A stretch of DNA of 61,467 nt, from positions 1 through 61,467 of the forward strand of contig JAFVXY010000012.1 in NCBI GenBank assembly GCA_017500845.1. The letters run 5' to 3'. Source of the stretch: Clostridia bacterium. GTDB taxonomy: Bacteria; Bacillota; Clostridia; Christensenellales; Pumilibacteraceae. The translations under genes were made by a program, and so were the position numbers. The notes under the pieces are model-generated. The model did not search any database. It saw only the letters and a program-made list of their open reading frames with translations, and was not told the origin of the DNA. Below are positions 32,828 to 41,299 of the stretch, piece by piece. The stretch's first letter is position 1. Each line of letters starts with the position of its first letter.

Positions 32828-33625
32828 ATGAAAACAGCATTATCAATCGCAGGAAGCGATACCTCGGGAGGCGCCGGTATTCAAGCGGATATCAAAACGA
32901 TGACGCTTAACGGTGTTTACGCCATGAGTGCGATTACGGCTCTCACGGCACAAAACACGACAGGCGTAAGAGGAGTGCAGGAATCGACTCCCGAATTTTT
33001 GATGCAACAAATTGACGCGGTGTTTGAGGACATTCGCCCCGATGCTGTCAAAATCGGTATGGTAAGCTCGAGCGAGTTGATTAAGGTCATCGCAGACAGA
33101 CTTAGATACTATAAAGCCGAAAACATTGTGGTGGATACCGTTATGGTTGCCACCAGCGGGTCAAGGCTAATATCCAAGGTGGCAATCAATACGCTAAGGG
33201 AATATTTAATTCCTCTTGCAACCGTTGTTACGCCCAATATTCCCGAGGCAGAGGTCTTGTCGGGCAAGCGCATACTGTCGCAAGAGGACATGATAAGCGC
33301 CGCAGAGATTATAAGTAATACTTATCACTGCGCAGTGCTGCTTAAGGGCGGACATAGCGTAAGCGATGCAAACGACCTGCTGATTAGTGGCGGCGAGCAT
33401 CGTTGGCTACTCGGCAAGCGAATCAACAATCCCAACACGCACGGAACGGGCTGTACACTCTCAAGCGCCATTGCCGCTAATCTTGCCAAGGGGTACGACC
33501 TGTATACCTCGGTTTGGCGTGCCAAGGAATTTGTTTCGGGCGCACTTGCCGATATGCTCGACCTCGGGCGCGGCTCGGGCCCAATGAACCACGCTTTTGA
33601 TATAAAAAGCCAATTTACTAAATAA
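32828..33625 (+). CDS. thiD: Hydroxymethylpyrimidine/phosphomethylpyrimidine kinase ThiD
   Basis: 265 aa ribokinase-fold. Opens [21 protein letters not shown], then [38 protein letters not shown] and the catalytic [20 protein letters not shown] with Asp/Gly-Gly-anion hole. Phosphorylates HMP twice to the pyrophosphate used by ThiE. RBS AAAGGAG before ATG 32828; a 59-bp gap separates it from thiE. Confidence 0.95.
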   Translation: MKTALSIAGSDTSGGAGIQADIKTMTLNGVYAMSAITALTAQNTTGVRGVQESTPEFLMQQIDAVFEDIRPDAVKIGMVSSSELIKVIADRLRYYKAENIVVDTVMVATSGSRLISKVAINTLREYLIPLATVVTPNIPEAEVLSGKRILSQEDMISAAEIISNTYHCAVLLKGGHSVSDANDLLISGGEHRWLLGKRINNPNTHGTGCTLSSAIAANLAKGYDLYTSVWRAKEFVSGALADMLDLGRGSGPMNHAFDIKSQFTK

Positions 33626-33647
33626 AAATGCTGAAAGGAGCAAAAAT

Positions 33648-34952
33648 ATGAGAAATTATACGACACAAATGGATGCCGCAAGACGTGGCATTATCACACC
33701 CGAAATGAAGGCAGTCGCCGCCAAGGAATTCAGAACTGAGGAAGAAATTAGAGGGCTTGTTGCCAAGGGACAGGTCGCTATCTGTGCCAATAAGCTGCAT
33801 ACGTGCATCGATCCCAATGGCGTTGGATCAATGCTCCGCACCAAGATTAACGTCAACCTCGGCGTGTCAAAGGACTGCAAGGACTATGATATAGAGATGC
33901 AAAAGGTTATGGCGGCGGTTGATATGGGCGCCGAGGCAATTATGGATCTCTCGTCGCACGGCAACACACAGCCCTTTCGCCAAAAGCTGACAAGAGAATG
34001 CCCCGCTATGATAGGAACCGTTCCCGTATACGACAGCGTTATTCATTATCAGCGTGACCTCGCCACCCTTACCGCCAAGGACTTTATCGACGTGGTAAGG
34101 CTTCACGCACAGGACGGCGTGGACTTTGTAACGCTTCATTGCGGAATTACGCGCAAGACCATCGAGCAGATCAAAAGGCACAAGAGAAGGATGAATATCG
34201 TCTCGCGCGGAGGCTCGCTCGTGTTTGCGTGGATGAGCATGACGGGCGAGGAAAACCCCTTCTACGAGTATTACGACGAGATTTTGGAAATCTGTCGCGA
34301 GTACGACGTGACAATTTCGCTGGGTGACGCTTGCCGCCCCGGCTGTCTTGCCGACGGTAGCGACGTGTGCCAAATCGAGGAGCTTGTTCGCCTCGGTGAG
34401 CTTACCAAACGCGCGTGGGAAAAGGACGTTCAGGTTATGGTAGAGGGCCCCGGGCATATGCCAATGGATCAGATCGAGGCCAATATGAAGCTTCAGCAAA
34501 CGGTCTGCATGGGTGCGCCCTTCTACGTGCTTGGACCCATCGTCACCGACATCGCACCGGGATACGACCACATCACCTCGGCTATCGGCGGTGCTATTGC
34601 GGCGGCAAGCGGTGCGGCGTTCCTTTGCTACGTTACGCCTGCCGAGCATTTGGCACTCCCCAACGTTGAGGACGTAAAGCAGGGCATTATTGCTTCGAGA
34701 ATTGCTGCTCATGCCGCAGATATTGCAAAAAAGATCCCTCATGCAAGAGATATAGACGACCGCATGGCGGATGCGAGAAGAACGCTCGATTGGGAAAAGC
34801 AGTGGGAATGTGCCATCGATCCCGAAACGGCAAGGCGTATCCGTGACGAGCGAAAGCCCGAGCACGACGATACCTGCTCGATGTGCGGCAAGTTCTGTGC
34901 GGTCAGAAGCATGAATAAGGCGCTTAATGGAGAGTACATAGATATTTTGTGA
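33648..34952 (+). CDS. thiC: Phosphomethylpyrimidine synthase ThiC
   Basis: 434 aa. It converts aminoimidazole ribotide to HMP phosphate with a [4Fe-4S] cluster and SAM. Diagnostic parts: [76 protein letters not shown], and the C-terminal cluster motif CSMCGKFC (Cys-x2-Cys-x4-Cys with the following residues). It is the short form lacking the N-terminal extension of proteobacterial ThiC, typical of anaerobes. Last gene of the operon; RBS GAAAGGAG before ATG 33648. Confidence 0.95.
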   Translation: MRNYTTQMDAARRGIITPEMKAVAAKEFRTEEEIRGLVAKGQVAICANKLHTCIDPNGVGSMLRTKINVNLGVSKDCKDYDIEMQKVMAAVDMGAEAIMDLSSHGNTQPFRQKLTRECPAMIGTVPVYDSVIHYQRDLATLTAKDFIDVVRLHAQDGVDFVTLHCGITRKTIEQIKRHKRRMNIVSRGGSLVFAWMSMTGEENPFYEYYDEILEICREYDVTISLGDACRPGCLADGSDVCQIEELVRLGELTKRAWEKDVQVMVEGPGHMPMDQIEANMKLQQTVCMGAPFYVLGPIVTDIAPGYDHITSAIGGAIAAASGAAFLCYVTPAEHLALPNVEDVKQGIIASRIAAHAADIAKKIPHARDIDDRMADARRTLDWEKQWECAIDPETARRIRDERKPEHDDTCSMCGKFCAVRSMNKALNGEYIDIL

Positions 34953-35463
34953 TAAAAAAGTAAGCTGTAGCCTGCGGCGATGATACGCTTGCCGATGCGT
35001 GATGGGGCGTTGCTTTTAGAATGGATAAAAGGATTAGTGCTCGCTCAACAACAGTATATTTAGCAGACAATGCCCGCCGCGCCCAAAACAGGCTATGATT
35101 GTTGCAGCGCGGAATTGGCTTGATTAGCATAATAAACCTCAATTGCGCCCAAAATCAATTTTTGATTGTTGTACTTTTTTTATGCGCTAAAAAAGTACGC
35201 AAAAAAAGCGCCGGGACACTTTCGCGATTGTGTCCCGGACCCCGCAACGCGTTTTCGCCTGTGGCGAAAAGAATAAGGTTGTGGGGAATGGCGTAAATTT
35301 GCTTCTGCGCGGAATTGGCTTGATTGGCGAATAAAAACAATCGCGCCCAAAAAGAAGCTTTGCCTGCGCCCCCACTGTCATCCCCCACGCGCAAGCGAAG
35401 GATCTAGTGGGGGCAAAAATAAGTGTGCCTGCTCACCTAATAGGTTCTTCTCCCTATGCTGCA
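34953..35463. repeat. Repeat cluster after thiC, copy B of the GTACTTTTTTA element
   Basis: No gene seen. It contains a mixed hairpin module (CAGGC arm followed by a GATTG arm) near 35090, TTGCAGCGCGGAATTGG at about 35101, copy B of the three-copy element (35133-35310, with GTACTTTTTT-ATGCGC stem and TTTTCGCC/GGCGAAAA), a GAAGC/GCCTG mixed module near 35353 and a TGTCATCC...GGATCT hairpin element (35369-35413). Confidence 0.8.
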
Positions 35464-35496
35464 CAAAAAAAGAACACATACGGGTGTATGTGTTCT
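35464..35496 (-). terminator. Terminator of the tRNA operon
   Basis: Perfect 11-bp stem (35471-35481 with 35486-35496), loop of 4, and on the minus strand a run of six or more T. It lies directly after the 3' end of tRNA-Val. Confidence 0.85.
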
Positions 35497-35501
35497 TTTT
35501 T

Positions 35502-35577
35502 TGGTGGGAGCTATAGGGATCGAACCTATGACCCTCTGCTTGTAAGGCAGATGCTCTCCCAGCTGAGCTAAGCTCCC
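35502..35577 (-). tRNA. tRNA-Val (anticodon TAC)
   Basis: 76 nt including an encoded CCA. Acceptor GGGAGCT pairs with AGCTCCC; D-loop AGCTCAGCTGGGAGAGC; anticodon arm TCTGC-CTTACAA-GCAGA gives TAC; T-arm GGTTCGATCC. Last of three tRNAs in one minus-strand transcript. Confidence 0.97.
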
Positions 35578-35581
35578 ACGC

Positions 35582-35656
35582 TGGTGACTCCATCGGGAAT
35601 CGAACCCGAGTTACCGCCGTGAAAGGGCGATGTCTTAACCGCTTGACCATGGAGCC
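35582..35656 (-). tRNA. tRNA-Glu (anticodon TTC)
   Basis: 75 nt with encoded CCA. Acceptor GGCTCCA with TGGAGTC, loop CTTTCAC gives anticodon TTC, T-loop GGTTCGATTCC. Separated by 4 bp from tRNA-Val and 5 bp from tRNA-Met. Confidence 0.97.
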
Positions 35657-35661
35657 ATGTT

Positions 35662-35738
35662 TGGTAGCGGCAGTGGGATTCGAACCTACGACCAATCGGG
35701 TATGAACCGAGTACTCTAGCCAACTGAGCTATGCCGCC
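35662..35738 (-). tRNA. tRNA-Met (anticodon CAT, elongator-like)
   Basis: 77 nt with encoded CCA. Acceptor GGCGGCA pairs with TGCCGCT (one G-T); D-arm TAGCTCAGTTGGCTAGAG; loop TTCATAC gives CAT; no initiator-type unpaired first base, so an elongator tRNA-Met is likely. First gene of the tRNA operon. Confidence 0.95.
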
Positions 35739-35755
35739 ATAACGAAAGCCATTAC

Positions 35756-35784
35756 ATTGTAGCAGAAGAACAAATAAAAATCAA
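35756..35784 (-). promoter_or_regulatory. Promoter of the tRNA operon
   Basis: On the minus strand TTGATT (35784-35779), 17-bp spacer, TACAAT (35761-35756). Transcription would start about 10 bp before the mature 5' end of tRNA-Met. Confidence 0.7.
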
Positions 35785-35876
35785 CTGTTTGATAGGGGTT
35801 TTTCAAAAAAAATTTAGAAAATTTTGTTTGGTGGCGTGTGTTTGGCGTAATGGCAAAAATTTATTAAAAATGGGTA

Positions 35877-35905
35877 TTGACAAATGGCGCAAGCTGTTAT
35901 AAAAT
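35877..35905 (+). promoter_or_regulatory. Promoter of the deo operon, start codon at the predicted +1
   Basis: TTGACA (35877-35882), 17-bp spacer, TAAAAT (35900-35905). The ATG of deoC is at 35913, seven bases after the -10 box, which is where transcription should begin, suggesting a leaderless mRNA. Confidence 0.65.
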
Positions 35906-35912
35906 GTAAGGT

Positions 35913-36563
35913 ATGGAAATAAAGGAAATTTTAGGTAAATGTGATCACACCTGCTTGTCCAAAACGGCAACGTGGGAGGAAATTAAAGGGACGGTAGAGG
36001 ACGGCATAACCTACGGCGTGGCTTCGGTTTGCATTCCGCCCTGCTTTGTAGAGCGTGCGGCTCGCTTTGCGTGCGGCAGAGTGGCGATATGCACGGTGGT
36101 GGGATTCCCCAACGGCTACTCCACCACGGCGGCAAAGGTAGCCGAGACGGTAGAGCTTATAGCTGTAGGCGCAGACGAAATCGATGTGGTACTAAACGTC
36201 ACGAGGCTAAAAGAGCGCGACTACGATTATATCGTGGACGAAATCGCCGCGCTCAAAAAAGTATGCGGCAAAAAGGTTTTGAAGATAATAGTAGAAACCT
36301 GCCTTCTGACCAAAGAAGAAATTGCCGTTATGTGCGAGCTGGTGGTGCGTGGCGGTGCGGATTTTATAAAGACGTCCACGGGTTTTGATAGCGCAGGCGC
36401 AAAAATCGAGGACGTTGAGGCAATGCGTGAGTTTTTGCGCGGTAGGGCAAAAATCAAGGCGGCGGGCGGAATCCGCACCTTAGAGGACGCCGAGGCGTTT
36501 ATTGGCGCAGGCGCGGACAGAATCGGAACAAGCGGCATTGTAAAGGCAGTTAAGCAACAGTAA
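35913..36563 (+). CDS. deoC: Deoxyribose-phosphate aldolase DeoC
   Basis: 216 aa TIM barrel, usual length. CDHTCLSKTATWEEI, SVCIPPCFVERA, VVGFPNGYSTTAAKVAE, GADEIDVVLNVTRLKE, LKIIVETCLLTKEE, and the Schiff-base lysine in DFIKTSTGF, ending IKAAGGIRTLEDA. It cleaves deoxyribose-5-phosphate to acetaldehyde and glyceraldehyde-3-phosphate, the last step of deoxynucleoside breakdown. First gene of the salvage operon. No ribosome binding site precedes the ATG, and the promoter's expected +1 coincides with it. Confidence 0.93.
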   Translation: MEIKEILGKCDHTCLSKTATWEEIKGTVEDGITYGVASVCIPPCFVERAARFACGRVAICTVVGFPNGYSTTAAKVAETVELIAVGADEIDVVLNVTRLKERDYDYIVDEIAALKKVCGKKVLKIIVETCLLTKEEIAVMCELVVRGGADFIKTSTGFDSAGAKIEDVEAMREFLRGRAKIKAAGGIRTLEDAEAFIGAGADRIGTSGIVKAVKQQ

Positions 36564-36612
36564 ATAATCACCGAGGCAGAATTTGCTTCATTTATATATA
36601 AAGGAGAATTTT

Positions 36613-37335
36613 ATGCACCATCACAAGGACTGTACACCTACGCCTCATATCGAGGCAAAAAAGGGCGATTTTGCGGACACCGTAATTATGCCGGGAGATC
36701 CGCTTAGGGCAAAATTTATAGCCGAAACCTATTTAGAAAACGCCGTGCTTGTCAACAACGTGCGCGGAATTTGCGGCTACACCGGTTACTACAAGGGCAA
36801 GCGTGTATCCGTTATGGCGTCGGGCATGGGTCAGCCGTCGATAGGAATTTACTCGTACGAGCTATTCAACTTTTACGACGTAAAAAGCATAATTCGTGTT
36901 GGCACCTGCGGCAGTATGCACAAGGATTTGCACGCACGTGACATTATTATTGCGATGGGAGCTTGCACCAACGGCAATTTTGCGGCTCAGTACCGCTTGC
37001 CCGGCACATTTTGCCCCATTGCCGATTTCGACCTCGTAAGGCGGGCGGCGGCGATAGCTGAGGAGAAGGGTTTAACCTACAAGGTGGGCAATATGCTCTC
37101 GTCCGACACCTTTTACGATGATGCAAATTCTGCGCTTGAGTGGGCAAAGATGGGTGTGCTCGGCGTCGAGATGGAGTCGGCGGCGCTGTACTGCAACGCT
37201 GCCCGTGCCGGCAAAAAGGCGTTGTGTATTTGCACGGTTAGCGACTCGTTTATTTATCCCGAGGAGAACACCACGTCGGCGGAGCGACAAAGCTCGTTTA
37301 CCAAGATGATGGAAATCGCCTTGGAAATTGCGTAA
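36613..37335 (+). CDS. deoD: Purine nucleoside phosphorylase DeoD
   Basis: 240 aa from ATG 36613 behind AAGGAG. PHIEAKKGDFADTVIMPGDPLRAKFIAETYL, GMGQPSIGIYSYELF, VGTCGSMHKDLHARDII, and VEMESAALYCNAA with TVSDSF are the signatures of the trimeric/hexameric PNP-UDP family. It splits purine (deoxy)nucleosides with phosphate to base plus (deoxy)ribose-1-phosphate, which DeoB converts for DeoC. The His-rich start MHHHKDCTPTPH is a normal DeoD N-terminus with additional histidines. Confidence 0.93.
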   Translation: MHHHKDCTPTPHIEAKKGDFADTVIMPGDPLRAKFIAETYLENAVLVNNVRGICGYTGYYKGKRVSVMASGMGQPSIGIYSYELFNFYDVKSIIRVGTCGSMHKDLHARDIIIAMGACTNGNFAAQYRLPGTFCPIADFDLVRRAAAIAEEKGLTYKVGNMLSSDTFYDDANSALEWAKMGVLGVEMESAALYCNAARAGKKALCICTVSDSFIYPEENTTSAERQSSFTKMMEIALEIA

Positions 37336-37339
37336 GATT

Positions 37340-38500
37340 ATGGCAAAAAGAGCGTTTATTATAGTGCTGGACAGTCTGGGGATAGGCGCAATGCCGGACG
37401 CAGTCAGATGGGGCGACGAGGGTAGCAACACCTTGGGGGCAATTCGAGGTCACCGAGAATTTGACTGTCCCACCTTGGCGGAGCTTGGATTGTTTAATAT
37501 AGACGGCGTGGGCGGCGGCGTGGCTAATCCTAAGGCAAGCTTTGCCAAAAACGCCGAGGCGTCGCTTGGTAAGGATACCACCGTGGGACATTGGGAGATC
37601 GCAGGACTGATTTCGGTCGGCGATTTGCCCACCTTCCCCAACGGCTTCCCTGACGAAATTATTACGGAGTTCAAACGCGCAACGGGCAGAAACGTGCTGT
37701 GCAACAAGCCGTATTCGGGCACCGAGGTTATCAAGGACTACGGCGAGGAGCATATTAAGACGGGAAGCCTTATTGTGTACACCTCGGCGGATTCGGTGTT
37801 TCAAATAGCGGCGCACGAGGACGTCGTGCCTTTGGGGCGGCTTTACGAGTACTGCGAGGCGGCTCGCAAAATTTTGGATAGATACGGTGTGGGTAGAGTT
37901 ATTGCTCGTCCGTTTGCGGGCAAGCATCCGTTTGTCAGAACGGCAAACAGACACGACTACTCCATTGCTCCGCCGCAAAAAACAATGCTGGATATTCTCA
38001 GCGAGGGCGGCTTGGACGTGATTGCGGTCGGAAAAATCTACGACATTTTTGCGGGGCGCGGCATTACGCAATCTTACCGCACCAAGAGCAACGGGCAAGG
38101 CATGGACGAGGCAATCAGGCTTGCAAAAACCGATTTTTGCGGGCTGTGCTTTGTCAACCTTGTGGACTTTGATTCGGCGTACGGACACCGTAACGACGCC
38201 GCGGGCTATGCAAGAGCGATGACCGAATTTGACGGTAAGCTTGCTTTGCTTTTGCCGCATTTGCGCGAGGGCGATATACTTATTATTACTGCCGATCACG
38301 GCTGTGACCCAACTACGACCAGCACCGACCACTCGCGTGAATACACGCCGCTTCTTGTGTACGGCAAGGGGATAAAAAGTGGCGTAAATCTTGGCACACG
38401 CGACAGCTTTGCAGATATTTCGGCAACCGTGCTTGAGTTTTTTGGACAAAACCGCCAAAGCACTAGCGGAAAAAGCTTTTTACGCGAGGTGAAAATATGA
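37340..38500 (+). CDS. deoB: Phosphopentomutase DeoB
   Basis: 386 aa of the alkaline phosphatase superfamily. AFIIVLDSLGIGAMPDA (metal-binding Asp), GDEGSNTLG, the catalytic threonine region GKDTTVGHWEIAG, FVNLVDFDSAYGHRND, and LIITADHGCDPTTTSTDHSRE with the second metal site. It moves phosphate from C1 to C5 of (deoxy)ribose. Starts 4 bp after deoD; its stop overlaps the cdd start (ATGA). Confidence 0.95.
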   Translation: MAKRAFIIVLDSLGIGAMPDAVRWGDEGSNTLGAIRGHREFDCPTLAELGLFNIDGVGGGVANPKASFAKNAEASLGKDTTVGHWEIAGLISVGDLPTFPNGFPDEIITEFKRATGRNVLCNKPYSGTEVIKDYGEEHIKTGSLIVYTSADSVFQIAAHEDVVPLGRLYEYCEAARKILDRYGVGRVIARPFAGKHPFVRTANRHDYSIAPPQKTMLDILSEGGLDVIAVGKIYDIFAGRGITQSYRTKSNGQGMDEAIRLAKTDFCGLCFVNLVDFDSAYGHRNDAAGYARAMTEFDGKLALLLPHLREGDILIITADHGCDPTTTSTDHSREYTPLLVYGKGIKSGVNLGTRDSFADISATVLEFFGQNRQSTSGKSFLREVKI

Positions 38501-38889
38501 GTGACCTTGAACTTTTGAACGAAGCCATTAAGGCAAGAGGCAACGCCTATGCACCCTACTCGGGCTTTAAGGTGGGCGCGGCTGTGCTTACAGGGTCGGG
38601 CAAGGTTTTTTGCGGTTGTAACGTAGAAAACGCCGCATACTCCGCTTGTCTTTGTGCCGAGAGAGTGGCGATATCTAAGGCAATATCCGAGGGCGAGCGA
38701 GAGTTCGAGGCAATAGCCGTCGTGGGCGGCAAGGACGGACTGATTTTTTGTCCGCCGTGCGGAGAGTGCAGGCAGGTGCTTGCCGAGCTTTGCGGCTTAG
38801 ACCTTAAGGTTATTTTAGGCACGCCCGACAATATAAAAATATTTACGCTTAGAGAGCTTCTTCCTGTGGCGTTTGGTGAACTAAAATGA
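38497..38889 (+). CDS. cdd: Cytidine deaminase
   Basis: 130 aa, the usual size of the small tetrameric enzyme. YAPYSGFKVGAAVLTGSGKVFCGCNVENAAYSACLCAERVA contains the zinc cysteine and catalytic Glu in CAER, and PCGECRQVLAEL gives the other two zinc cysteines. It deaminates (deoxy)cytidine to (deoxy)uridine for the phosphorylase encoded next. 4-bp overlaps with both neighbours imply translational coupling. Confidence 0.95.
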   Translation: MSDLELLNEAIKARGNAYAPYSGFKVGAAVLTGSGKVFCGCNVENAAYSACLCAERVAISKAISEGEREFEAIAVVGGKDGLIFCPPCGECRQVLAELCGLDLKVILGTPDNIKIFTLRELLPVAFGELK

Positions 38890-40181
38890 GAATGTACGAT
38901 ATTATCAAAAAGAAGCGTGACGGCGGCGAGCTGACCGACGAGGAAATTCGTTTTTTTGTGGGCGGCTATGTAGATGGCAGTATTCCCGACTACCAGGTGT
39001 CCGCACTCCTTATGGCAATCTACTTTGTGGGTATGAGCGAGCGTGAAACGGCGACTCTTACCTTTGCCGTGCGTGATTCGGGCGCTACGCTACAGGGACT
39101 TGACGTCGGCGGCTTTCGTGCCGACAAGCATTCGACGGGCGGCGTAGGCGACAAGACCAGCCTTGCGGTTATGCCCATCGTTGCTGCTTGCGGCGTTAAG
39201 GTCGCCAAAATGAGTGGCAGAGGGCTTGGACATACGGGCGGCACGGTGGATAAGCTGGAGGCAATCGAGGGCTTTGATACCGCACTTTCGGCAGAAAAAT
39301 TCGCTGACGTTGTAAAAAAGGTGGGTGTGGCTATCGTGGGGCAAAGCGCAACGCTTGCTCCTGCCGACAAGCTGCTTTACGCGCTCCGTGACGTTACCGC
39401 AACTGTGGACAGCATTCCGCTTATAGCGTCCAGCATTATGGGCAAAAAGCTTGCCGCTTGCGACGACTGCATAGTTCTCGACGTTAAGTGCGGAAGCGGC
39501 GCTTTTATGAAAACGATAGAGGATGCAAAACGCCTTGCTACCGCTATGGTAGATATAGGCAAGCGTGCGGGCAAAAGAATATCCGCGCTTATTACCGATA
39601 TGGATATTCCGCTGGGGGCTACGATTGGCAACAGCCTCGAGGTGGTGGAGGCAATAGACGTGCTTAGGGGCAAAGCGCCTAAGGATTTAACCGAGCTTTG
39701 CATTGCTCTTAGTGCCGAAATTTTGTGGCTATGTGGGCTTGGCAATCGCACAGAGTGCGAAGAAATGGCAAAGCAAGCCTTGATATGCGGACGTGCGTTA
39801 GACACTCTCGCCGCCATGGTCGAGGCGCAGGGCGGAAACAAAAAATGGATATACGATACCTCGTTTTTCCCACGCGCAAGGTTTACAAAAGAGGTGATTG
39901 CGCCCAAAAGCGGCTTTATATCAAGCGTAAACGCCGAGGAATACGGCGGCGTAAGCTTACTTCTTGGTGCCGGCAGAAGCAAGGTGGGCGAGAGCATCGA
40001 CTGTGCGGCAGGAATCGTGCTTTACAAAAAGACGGGCGACTACGTAAATCAAGGCGAGGTAATTGCAGTGCTTCACTCAAGCCGCGATTGCTTTGACGCC
40101 GCGGAGAGTAAGCTGCTTGCCGCAACCGTGATAGGAGATAAGCCCACAAAAAGGCCGCTTGTTTTGGATAGAGTGGAGTAG
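38886..40181 (+). CDS. pdp: Pyrimidine-nucleoside phosphorylase
   Basis: 431 aa. MYDIIKKKRDGGELTDEEI, ADKHSTGGVGDKTSLAVMPIVAACGVKVAKMSGRGLGHTGGTVDKLEAI (the family's glycine-rich phosphate site), DVKCGSGAFMKT and a biotinyl/lipoyl-like C-terminal KKTGDYVNQGEVIAVLHS. It phosphorolyses uridine, deoxyuridine and/or thymidine. An operon with cdd, deoB and deoC supports a Bacillus-type Pdp over a strict thymidine phosphorylase, but the substrates cannot be separated by eye. Confidence 0.93.
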   Translation: MRMYDIIKKKRDGGELTDEEIRFFVGGYVDGSIPDYQVSALLMAIYFVGMSERETATLTFAVRDSGATLQGLDVGGFRADKHSTGGVGDKTSLAVMPIVAACGVKVAKMSGRGLGHTGGTVDKLEAIEGFDTALSAEKFADVVKKVGVAIVGQSATLAPADKLLYALRDVTATVDSIPLIASSIMGKKLAACDDCIVLDVKCGSGAFMKTIEDAKRLATAMVDIGKRAGKRISALITDMDIPLGATIGNSLEVVEAIDVLRGKAPKDLTELCIALSAEILWLCGLGNRTECEEMAKQALICGRALDTLAAMVEAQGGNKKWIYDTSFFPRARFTKEVIAPKSGFISSVNAEEYGGVSLLLGAGRSKVGESIDCAAGIVLYKKTGDYVNQGEVIAVLHSSRDCFDAAESKLLAATVIGDKPTKRPLVLDRVE

Positions 40182-40242
40182 GGGTTTGACCCCGCAATGC
40201 GGCTTGGTGCGTTTTTGGGAAAAGCAAAAAAGGAGTAATTTT

Positions 40243-40890
40243 TTGGAAAATATAAAAGGTGTAATTTTCGATTTGGACGGCACGCTCTTTGACTCGCTGT
40301 GGGTTTGGGAGGAGGTCGATAGGCGATTTCTTGGCAAGCGCGGCTTCGAGGTGCCGCCCGACTATTCGCTTGCAATCAGCGCGATGAGCTATCGCGAAAC
40401 GGCAGAGTACACGATAAGGCGTTTCGGTCTAAACGAGCAGCCCGAGCAGCTTATGCGAGAGTGGCTGGATTTAGCGCGCGAAATGTACGCAGGAGAGGTC
40501 AAGTTCAAGGACGGCGCAATCGAGTTTTTGCACGCGCTTAAAAAGAGGGGGCTTAAGCTGGGAATAGCCACCTCATCCACTGCCGATTTGTATATGCCGC
40601 TTCTAAAAAACACCGATACGTATCCGCTTTTTTCTACCATAATGGATACAAGCGGCATGCGTGGCAAGGACTATCCCGACGTTTATCTTGCGGCGGCAAG
40701 GGCTATGGGCTTACAGCCCCACGAGTGCGTGGTTTTCGAGGACGTAGAAACGGGGCTGAAAAGTGCAAAGCAAGGCGGCTTTGTTACTGTAGCAATCGTT
40801 GACAAGCATTTTTCGCCTCAGATGAAAGAAATAGCCCATTTTACTGCGGCAACCTATTCGCAATTGTTGGAGCTTATTGAGGCGAGGTAA
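40243..40890 (+). CDS. HAD-superfamily phosphatase/phosphomutase-like protein
   Basis: 215 aa from TTG 40243, chosen because AAGGAG (40230-40235) lies 7 nt upstream and no ATG gives a sensible start. VIFDLDGTLFDS is HAD motif I, followed by a helical cap, LKLGIATSSTADL (motif II), and a motif III/IV region with GKDYPDVYLAAARAMGLQPHECVVFEDVETGLKSA. The beta-phosphoglucomutase/phosphatase subgroup is likely. It closes the nucleoside salvage operon and may dephosphorylate a sugar or nucleotide intermediate; the substrate is unknown. Confidence 0.85.
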   Translation: MENIKGVIFDLDGTLFDSLWVWEEVDRRFLGKRGFEVPPDYSLAISAMSYRETAEYTIRRFGLNEQPEQLMREWLDLAREMYAGEVKFKDGAIEFLHALKKRGLKLGIATSSTADLYMPLLKNTDTYPLFSTIMDTSGMRGKDYPDVYLAAARAMGLQPHECVVFEDVETGLKSAKQGGFVTVAIVDKHFSPQMKEIAHFTAATYSQLLELIEAR

Positions 40891-40928
40891 CCAAAATAAA
40901 ATTTTGTTACTGCGCATACACTACCTAT

Positions 40929-41174
40929 ATGGTTTACGATAAGGCTTACGTAGCGGTGGTGATGATGGTGGACGAGGACGGCAGAGAGATTCCGCTTTTC
41001 GTTATTTACGAGGGTAGGCGGTACGATATCGACAAGGTTGTGGCAATCACCAAGGCTCCGCCAAAGCACGTTGCGGGTCTTGTTACCACAAGGTACGACT
41101 GCAAAATCGCAGGGAGAGTGGCTACCGTGTACCGCGAAGACGGCGGCAGGTGGTTTGTGGAGGTGGCGCGGTAG
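40929..41174 (+). CDS. Small conserved-looking hypothetical protein
   Basis: 81 aa with two similar halves: a beta-strand-rich part (YVAVVMMVDEDGREIPLFVIYEGRRYDIDKVV) and a second (VTTRYDCKIAGRVATVYREDGGRWFVEV). The pattern looks like a compact beta-barrel or SH3-like fold. No family recognised. No ribosome binding site is visible before the ATG at 40929, and a TATAT box-like CTATAT runs into the ATG, so the start is uncertain. Placement after the HAD gene hints at read-through. Confidence 0.5.
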   Translation: MVYDKAYVAVVMMVDEDGREIPLFVIYEGRRYDIDKVVAITKAPPKHVAGLVTTRYDCKIAGRVATVYREDGGRWFVEVAR

Positions 41175-41238
41175 AGGACGCAAGCAGGGCTACGCCAAGA
41201 TAAAACGCAAAAAGCCGCGATAAAGCCGCCAAAACGAC

Positions 41239-41267
41239 TTGCAAAAGGACAAATAATATAGTATAAT
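41239..41267 (+). promoter_or_regulatory. Promoter of the M18 aminopeptidase gene
   Basis: TTGCAA (41239-41244), 17-bp spacer, TATAAT (41262-41267). Confidence 0.7.
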
Positions 41268-41299
41268 ATACTCAAATCTACTTGGAGGTAAATTTTTTT

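Noticed and set aside
37298-38458. Minus-strand open frame opposite deoB
   Set aside because: Phosphopentomutase motifs are complete on the plus strand, and the antisense product is basic and motif-free.
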